A program made the translations under genes and the position numbers. A DNA stretch of 64,000 nt from contig LSRX01000486.1 in assembly GCA_001939145.1 (NCBI GenBank), positions 33,314 through 97,313 of the forward strand, written 5' to 3'. The stretch is from Symbiodinium microadriaticum (Eukaryota > Sar > Dinophyceae > Suessiales > Symbiodiniaceae). The notes beneath the pieces were generated by a model, which did not search any database, was not told the DNA's origin, and worked only from the letters and a program-made list of their open reading frames with translations. Every line of letters starts with the position of its first letter. Within the stretch, counting starts at the first letter, position 1. Of the stretch, positions 47,400 through 56,900 are shown piece by piece.

Positions 47400-50300
47400 G
47401 TGCATATATATATATATGTGCATATGTATATACATACCTGGTTGTATCTATCTTTCTAGTTTATGCATATTATATACATATATGTATATATAGATATATA
47501 TAGATATATACGCTGTCTGCACCGTATGTACATGTAATACACATGCAGCTGTACATGGATGATACTCAAAAAGTCATACATGTCTTCATAGGCACAGAAC
47601 TGCTTAGCGCCATTTGCTAGCAAAAGCCTACTGTAAGCCCTAAACTAAACCTAAACCCTAAGAAAGATACTAACAAGAACTGAGGCCATGACTCTGCTAA
47701 TCCTTAGGGTTTAGGGTTTAGGGTGTAGTCTGAAGCTTCACAACCAATCAGTGTATGCATCTACCCATCAACCAATCAACCATTCTTTCGGTCTATCTAG
47801 AATCTAACCTAACCTTACCCTATCTTGTCGTATCTATATGTCCATCTATCTATGTGCCTGGCTAACTATCCATTTACAGTCGTCAACAACACGCATGTTT
47901 CCTGAGTCCCTAAATATCCTGTCTAGCGATCTGTGATTTATCCACTTTTATCCAAACCAAACCCACATCCGGAGCGGCAAATTCAACATTCTATTCCCCA
48001 AAGGCTTCAATATCCCTTAGTTAAGGAATATACCTTAAATCTTGGTAGGGTTCCTATTATTTTTAAAGGTATCTTCCTTAGTTAAGGGATCTTGGAGTCT
48101 CTTGGTTCTATACCCTAAACCCTAAATCTCTAAATCCCTAAACCCTAAACCCCAAGGGTCGGACGCTGCTGTCGTCGCCACCCAGCTCTTGGGACCCCCA
48201 GGTGCGAAGAGAGCCATCCGCCTGGAAGAGCTCGAAACCACCGGGGCTCTCAGTGGACCATACGGTTGATGATATAAATCAGGGTCCCTGTTTGGGTTCC
48301 TTAAAGGGATCTATAAGGGTTCCTATATGGATTTGTATAAGGTTGAGTGGACCATAAGAAAGAGCTTAGGGTTCATAGGGCTTTAGGGGTTTATAGGGTT
48401 TATAGGGTTTAGGCTTAGGGTTTTGGGTTTAGGCTTTAGGGTTTGGGGTTTGGGGTTTTGGGTTTAGGAGTTGGGGTTTTGGGTTCCGGGCTTAGGGTTT
48501 AGGGGCTTAGGGTTTAAGGTTTAAGGGTTTAGGGCTTTGGGTTTAGGGTTTAGGGGGAAGTCGACCATGAGGTAGGAAGGAGGAAGCCCTAAACCACTAC
48601 AGGGTTTTGGGGTTTAAGCTTTGTCCTACAGCCTGCCCATAGTCTCCATTGCGGTCATTTGTTTGGCTCAGCCAGTTTTATATTTAGGATCCTCTAAGGC
48701 ATCCCCGAAAAGGAACTATAATGGGGACTAGAAGTAAGATAGGAAGTAGACCGGTAGTAGCCTTGTAAGGAGCGTGTTTAGAACAAAAAACCATTCAGGT
48801 CTTGACCCTAAACCCTAAACCCTAAAATGGGGTCTATGGGCTCAGTTTGAGGCTTCAGGGTCTGGGGCAGCTTAGCACGGCCAGGTGCCAGGCGTTGAAG
48901 CTTAGCCTAGGGGCCGAATACCCTAGCCCAAAAAAGGGGTTAACCTTTGAACTTATACTAGGGTTTTATAAGCCCCAAAAGGTTAACCTTGGAACTTATA
49001 CTAGGGTTTTATAAGCCCCAAAAGGTTAACCTTGGAACTTATACTAGGGTTTTATAAGCCCCAAAAGGTGAAAGGTTACCTGCTCAGCCCCTAAGTTAGG
49101 ATTCTTGGGTGCAGGGCCGGCGGGTGTTATGGCCGAAGGCGGAAAGGCTGAGGAGGCTCAGGGTTCAGGGTTTAGGGATTCGGGTTTAGGGCCTAAGGGT
49201 TTAGGCTTGGCCTTCGCTCGTGTTTGTTGTGGTTTTCGCGGGGTGTGCTTGGAAGAGCGGCGGGCGGGGAGAATCAGTGACACTGTTGATGGACAAAATC
49301 CTGCATGACCCTAAGGACCCTAAACTATGGGAATTATGGTATATTCCTTATAATGGGTAATGCAGGATTTTGTCCATCAACAGTATGACCTTGGAGTCGT
49401 AGTTTCTGAGTTCGCGCGTCCCAAACACGCAACCTTTCAGTCTTACACTTACAAGAGATCGTTTAATGGCCCAGAAAGGGTAAACGTGCATTCAGCTTAG
49501 GCGCTTTAGGCGGTCTTAGTTTCACAGGGACCCGCAAACGGTAATTTATGAAGTCTCCCGGATGCTCCAGCAACGGCCAAAGTTGGGCGGGTTGAGAAAC
49601 CCTAAAACTGTGTAAGACTGTTGATGATATAAATCCTGCAATACCTTCAGGACCCAAACTATGGGAATTATGGTATATCCCTTATTACGGGTAATGCAGG
49701 ATTTATATCATCAACCGTAGGAGCCTAAGAAGCAGAATAGGCTTCCTTCAACGGTTCCATTGAAAGAGGTCTATGTGGGTTAGAACCCTCCACCCTAAGC
49801 CAGCATGAGGATCCTATAGTCGCAATAGTCGATAATATAGCATAAGACGGAACCGGGTTGAGAGGCTTGGGGATCAGGATTCCAGGATTCGGCTCAGGTA
49901 GAACAGCCTACATTTGTTTGTTGCTTTGAAGGGTCTTCGGGTGTCAAGCGTTTTTAGGGCTTTGGGGTTCTAGGTTGAGAAGGGTTCGTGAAGAAAGGCT
50001 GGCTCTAGGGGCTTCTAGGTGCTGCTGGGCTTTTTGCAGGGCGCTTCTGGGGATCGACCCAGATGCCGAAACAAGGGCCCCTAAACCCTAAAGCCGAAAC
50101 CCTAAACCCGAAACCGTAGTAAACGGATGTTTTTCAAACCATCTGATAATCCTTAGCCCTACTTGCAGGGTCGGTGGAGTTCGTAGGTAAGGCAGAAAGT
50201 AGAGACATACGTGCCCTAACAACGCCTCATGCCGGTTATGGTATTTAATACTAGTTAATACAACTATAAGTCTGTGCAACAACTGCGCTAAGTCCCCAAC

Positions 50301-53300
50301 CAGCCGAAGCTACCCTAAAGCCTAAACCCTAAAGCACTAAACCCCAAAGCCTAAACCCTAAACCCTCGAGCCTGAAGCCTAAGGCCTAAACCCCAAATCC
50401 TAGCCCCTAAATCCCAAAGCCTCAAGCCTCAACCCCCTAACAACCCTAAAACAACCCTAAACCCAGACCTTTTGTGCCGACATCCCCGAGACTTCCCGGC
50501 ACCTGCAGCGCCGCGAATGCATCACCAGAAAAGGGCGTCATTAAGGCGCAGCTTTCAGAGATGGATTTCCTGGTGTAGGGGTTCAGGGTCGAAGGATTTA
50601 GGGGTTTTGGGGGCGTGTCGGGTGTAGGGGTTCAGGGTTTAGGGGTTTGTGATACCTTAAACAATAGGGTTGAATGTAGCTTAAGGTTTAGGGCGACAAG
50701 CCCTGCACCTTCTTCTGGGGCTGCGGTTGAAGGACTTCGAGTTCAACCTCTCTAGCTTTTGCAGATTGGGAGCTACATGGTCGACTTCCACGTGTATACA
50801 TATATATATATATATATTCAAGGTTGTTCAAAGATTTTGCCAAAACTTCAGATCATTTCGAATATTCTAGAACCCTAAAGCCTCACCCTAAACCCTAGAG
50901 TAAGGCTTGGGAGGGCACATCGCCACCCTGCCCCCTGAACTCCGAAGTTTCTGCCACAGAGTCTCAATCCCCCGCAAATGATGAAATGATGTGGGACCTG
51001 AATGACTAGGATAGGGTCTTGGAGCATCTTGTACCATACATATATATATATATAAACATACTATAAATGACTGTATGTTATATGTAAACGACAATCAATG
51101 ACTTTGGTGTTCTTATTCGAGTATTGCGATTATTGAGTATTCCGACCTTATTTTCACCTAAACCCTAACCCCTAAACACCACACCCACACCACAAAATTG
51201 GCACGGAGCACAAACCCAAACCCGAACAATCTAAAGCCTCAGCTCGAAAACTCAGACTCCAACAATCTAGACGCTGACCTCTGAACCCCACAACCCCAAA
51301 CACCGAAACTCTAAACCTAATCCCTAAACCCTAAACCCTACACCCTAAACCCTAAATCCAGGCCTCAAGACTAAACAAAAAAGCACACCCTAAAACCCAA
51401 GCCCACAACTTGACCAAACCCTGCAGAACCCCACAGGCCTCAAGAAATCCGAAATTAGACTAGACCCCTAAGTAACAGTTTAGGGTGTAGGGTTTAGGAT
51501 TTAGGGTCTGGGGTGTAATTCTCAAACAAAGCGTTGAAACACGCAGGAATGCCAAGTCACTGGGCTTCAAACCTCGGTCTCTTGAGGTACGGACTTCGGG
51601 CTTAGTAGGGGCGTAGGGTTTCGGGCTCAGCGTTTATTGCTTTAGGATGTTATAGGGTTTCGGGCTCAGCATTTATTGTTTTAGGGTTTAGGGGTGTAGG
51701 GGCTTAGGGTTTCGGGCTTAGCGTTTCGTGTTTTAGGGTTTAGGGGTGTCGGGGTTTCGGGTTTAGGGTTTCAGAGTACGCCAGGGTGTAGTGTTCAGTG
51801 TGACTCCCAAACCCCTTAACTCAGAAACAGCCCTTTGAAGTATAGTAGGAACCTTGTTATGATTTGAGACAGGTTCCTTCGCCGAGGGATTCAGGAATCC
51901 CTGGAAAGGAGAATACTTCGAGAAGGTACTTAATTAAGGTTTTACCGCCCTTAAACCTAAACCCTAAACCCTGACCCTAAACCCCAAACTCTAAACCCTG
52001 ACCCTAAACCCTAAACTCTAAACCCTACCCTAAACCCTAAACCCTGACCCTAAACCCTAAACCCTAAACCCTGACCCTAAACCCTGACCCTAAACCCTAA
52101 GCCCTCAACCCTAANCCCTAAACCCTAAACTCTAAACCCTACCCTAAACCCTAAACCCTGACCCTAAACCCTAAACCCTAAACCCTGACCCTAAACCCTA
52201 AACTCTAAACCCTGACCCTAAGCCCTAAACCCGAAGCAACTCCCAACCTGATGAGAAGTAGGCCTCAGGTATTGGGCTCTGGGGTTTAGGGTTTAGGGCC
52301 GGTATTGGGCTCTGCAGCTAACCACATTGACTCCGAGTTTACGGGGGGGTTGGCTGAGCATCAATGGGCAAGGTTCAACTGCATGCCAACCCTAGGAACA
52401 AACGTTATTTGCTCCAGTGTTTATAGGCTTTGGGGAGTGTTTCGGGTGTAGGATTTTTGAGCAACATCTCCCAGACATGCAGGTTCCAACTCAACGCCAT
52501 CTGAACTCACAGCGCATTCCATTGAGAAGAGCACTCTTCTGGCAAAAACCCAGCCCTATTCCCCACACCGTAAACTTTAACCCCTAGGCCCTAAACCCTG
52601 AACCCTAAGCCCTAAACCCCAACCTTTAAACCCTCGGCATTCTATCCTAGACCCTGAAGTAGAAAGAGCCTGTCTGGATTCTCCACCCTGAGCCCTTGAA
52701 ACAGGGCTGCCAAGTTCCTAAACCCTAAAACCCCTAAGGCGTAAACCCTAACCCGGAAGCCCCTAACCCTAAACCCTAAACCCTAAAGCCCTACCCCTAA
52801 GGGGTCCCGACACCAACCAAAGCGCTGCGTCTGAGAAGCAGAGAAACGACGCTCACGGCTCGGAAGATGGCAGAGAGGGTGTCCTCCGGCTTTGTTACTA
52901 ATAATTACCGATGTCATTACCGTTTCTATGATTCTGATCATGATCACTATGGTTTGTTAGTTTATGGCTTAAGGTTTGCTGTAGGGATTTTAGTGGTGTG
53001 GGGTTTGGAGTGTCGAGGTCTAGGGCGTCGGGGTTTTAGCGTTGCGAGTTTGGGGTTCAGGGTTAACACACTTCCAAAAAACATGCTTGCATTGCTTATG
53101 GCTTCAGGTGGGTTCAGGGGTTTGCCGCTTAGGGGTGCCCGAGGCTATCAGTGGGTCACATGTGGAGGCGCTTTATGTATGATGTTTAGTTGTCCTCTTA
53201 GGCATATACCATACAAGGAACGAAACGTATGAAACGTATTATTGGCAAGCAGAAAAACCCTCTAATCCTACACCACCCCTAAACCCTAAACCCCTAAACC

Positions 53301-53918
53301 CTCAACGCCTAAACCCTAAACCCCCTGAGCCCTAAACCCCCTAAACCCTAAACTGCCCTAAACTGCCCGAAACCCTAAACCCGCGTTTCAATTACACTCG
53401 GATAATCGGGATCTATTGTAAATAATGGGGTTTCCTTATTATGGTAACTTGAAAAAAGGGATTCTACTTTAAGTCACCATAATAGGGATCTATCGTGAAT
53501 AGTAGGGGTTCCGTATGTATGGTAACCTTTATTGAATCCCTCAACAAGAACCCAGAAAGGGTTCGGCTCAAGGGTGAAGTGCTCTTCGGTTCACAGGCTT
53601 GAGCGGCGGGATGCATTCGAATTTAACTCGGGGCGATACATTTTTGCTAAAACTGTAAAAAGGAAACCCGATAACTCAACGTATATCTATCTATCTATCT
53701 ATCTATCTGACTATCTATCTATCTATCTATCCATCTATCTATCTATCTATCTATCTGTCTATCTGTCTATATCTATCTATCTATCTGTATATATATATAT
53801 ATATATACACGTATAAACATTTACATATATACATATGCAACTAAATGAAAATTCGTACAAAAGTAGATACATCAAGACACAAAACATACATACATACATA
53901 CATACATACATACATACA

Positions 53919-53952
<34 letters not shown>

Positions 53953-56900
53953 CCAGCGGACACACATTGCGCGATTCGTCAGTGCTTAAGACTTAGGAGA
54001 AAGCCAGCAACTAGCATCTCCGCTGCTGAGGGGTGCTTTTATTCATACGAGTACTTTCAAGAACCGTAAAGTGTTTCAGGTTTCGAGTTTAGGGTGCCAA
54101 GAACCTTAACCCGAACCCTACGTCCTGCACGCCGTACCCTAATCCTAAACCCTAAACCCTTATAGAACTCCTTTTGAAGCCCTGAGTCCCTAAACCCTAA
54201 GTCCCTGAACACTGGGCCTCGCTTTGTAAGCCGAGCTCTGCGAGAGTGTCCGAAGGCTTCAAAGCTTTTCCTCGGCTGCTTCGACAGGGGTTTGGGGGGT
54301 TTAGGTTTAGGGGGTTCAAGGTAGTCTTAATCTGAAAGTTTGAACGTTTTACCCCATGGGTATTTGGCAAGTACCCCTGTATTTACGGAATATACCTTAA
54401 ATCTCACTAGGGTTCCTGTCATAGTTTAGGGTCTCCTTAAATTAACGGGGCCTGGGAGTCTCTTCGCAAAGGGTTCCTCTTGTTGCTACAAACTCCCGCA
54501 GAAAAAAAGGGAATCCAACTCCAGATACGCAGAAATCGGCAAACAGCTACCAATTGTAGTACCTTCACAACATCCCTCTTCGACCTTGCTGTTTCACGGG
54601 ATGCTAATCCTACAAGGTACTTCCCCCCTTCTCCAATCTCGAAACGTTGCCGGATGGACAGCTGCCCGCTAGAAGCCTCGATTGCGAGGCCTGACAAATC
54701 CTAAATTCCAAAAGCGATAGACCATAACGGCCGGATGCCCTCAAATCCTGAACCAACATCCATTTCGAGGCTATGCAGTTTGGTAGTTAACAGTCCCTCA
54801 CCTGCAACCAGAACGATACCCACAAGTAGGTTAACTTAAGAGAACGCAGATCAATGCGGTCAAGCCGAGCTGCGCCCCGTCGAAGTGAACAAGGCGGCGA
54901 TCCCCTTTTGCAGCTGCTCTTCCTGAGCTCGTAGCTTGTCTCGGGTTTAGCGTACATGACAGGCCAATCGCAATCATCTCGCGGCAGCAACTCGTTTTAA
55001 ATCCAAGGAAGCAGTTCAGCATTGGCCAGCGACGGTCCTATTGAGGAATGACACGAATCTGCTTGGGGGACACCAATACTTTTAATTTAGAGAGGTGCCG
55101 ATTGAAAACCCGAGCAGCCTGCGTATGGATGGTGTTACCACAAGAGTCGGTCGGCTTGCCCTCCTCCTCCTCCTCCTCCTCCTCCTCATGACTATCATGT
55201 TCACTGAAACCAGCGTCATCGCCATCAACAGAAGCATCATCGTCATGATGATGATGATGATGATGGTCATCATCATCACCACTAAGAAAACATCGCAACT
55301 GCCGTTGCTATGGCTCTTGCTAACCTTGCGCTTTCGAACTACTTTCCGTGTTTGCCGGATCAATTCTCACAAAACCTACAATGCAGTCCTACTCTTAGAA
55401 CTGAATGAATGATGCCCGAGGGGCAGCTTGCTTCTGCACCTGCACAAGGGTTCAGATTTGGGATCAGTATTAAACCCTAAACCCCTGAATATATGTCCGT
55501 GGTGGGTGGGGGCCGGGGTCGTTTAGAACCAGGATCTCAGCGCTTAGCATCTATCCCACGCAAGGAAGGGGCCCGAATAATTGGACTAGGGTACTGCGGG
55601 TCATGTTATAGTCTAACTAGAAAAAAGAACACCCAAGGAGGACCAATCTTGCTATTCGGGCTTCTAGACTAGACTTCTCTTACGGAGCATCCCTTAACAT
55701 ATGGGAACCTGTGGAATAACATGGATTAGCTAAGTTGTCAGGCTGCGATATAATATACCCTAAACCCTATACCTTAGCCGTGAGGAATGTTCCCCAGTAT
55801 CCCCTCAAAAATGCGGGGTACCCTGTTTCCTACGATTCCGTCTTAGCATGTGGTAATAAGGAGACCCCAAAGTCAAAAAGACCAAAAGGGTACTACTGGG
55901 ATACTTAGACTACACCCTCAACCCTAAACCCTCTAAATCTTAAATCCCAACCCTGTGTAGCATGTCTCAACGCCCTTCTGCAGGGATCCTTTATCTTTCG
56001 CGGCTTAGGAATCCAGTCGAGTTTTTGTTTTTTTTTTTTTACGGGTTGTTTTGGGGGCTTTTGGGTTTAAGGCATTTTGGGTGTAAGGTTTTGGGTTTAG
56101 AGTTACATGGGTTAATGGGGACCTGTCAGTAGACATGTATTCGATTCGGCTACTTTCGGGATCGGACACTATGAGGGGATGTCGCTACTGAGTCTTCAGA
56201 CCTGGCATCTTAACTTAGAAGCCAAAGCCGCGCAGCCCTAAACTTTCAAGTATCAAGCAGACTGCGTTGAAGTTTTGGCGTTTTGGTAGGCCTGGGGAGT
56301 CCTTCTTCAGGAATTCCTAGGTCTCTCGTGACGGACAAAGAGAGCTCCACAACACAACTCCGCATTAGGCAAACTCCGTCACTGCCAGGGTTTAGGGTTT
56401 AGGGTTTAGGGACATAGCTTATTTGTCCAAGTCTTATGGGACCTAAAGGTTCGTGGTTCAGGGTTTTAGCACATGAGGGCCTAGGGCTTCGGTCTGAGGA
56501 TTTCAGATTTAGGGAGTAGTGTAGGAACCTGACTAAGGAACCCTGGCCCTATAACCAAAAATAGTAGGAATCAAAACACCGCACCCCAATGAAGACTCAG
56601 GGTTGAGAGAACACTTAGTTGTAACTGCTTTTTGTCGTACATGTACCTTTTCATCTGTTTCTCGCTTCGGGAATCCACTCCGTAGGGTTTTCGTCTTGGG
56701 TATTCGATCCTCATGGTTTTCGTTTTGGGCTTGTGTTTTCCTGCTGGATTCACTCCTTAGGGTGTTCGTCTTTAGTCAAGGGCCCCTGCTGGTTCCTGCT
56801 CGATTCACTCCTTGTGGTTTTCGCCTTCACTCCATAGATTTTTCGTCTTGTGTATTCGCTCCTTAGGGCTTTCGTCTTGAGTTAAAGTTTCCTGCTGGAT

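Noticed and set aside
47047-47493. 148-codon frame with long Ser/Leu runs
   Set aside because: Produced by CT, TCTG and TATC microsatellites.
52867-53232. 121-codon plus frame starting MAERVSSGF
   Set aside because: Codon usage not biased, contains TTTAGGG-derived residues, no motif, no splice partners.
53532-54069. Frames of 62-94 codons
   Set aside because: Mostly ATCT and CATA microsatellite translation.
55038-55412. Frames of 86-105 codons on both strands
   Set aside because: Driven by CTC and ATG trinucleotide runs; both strands open.
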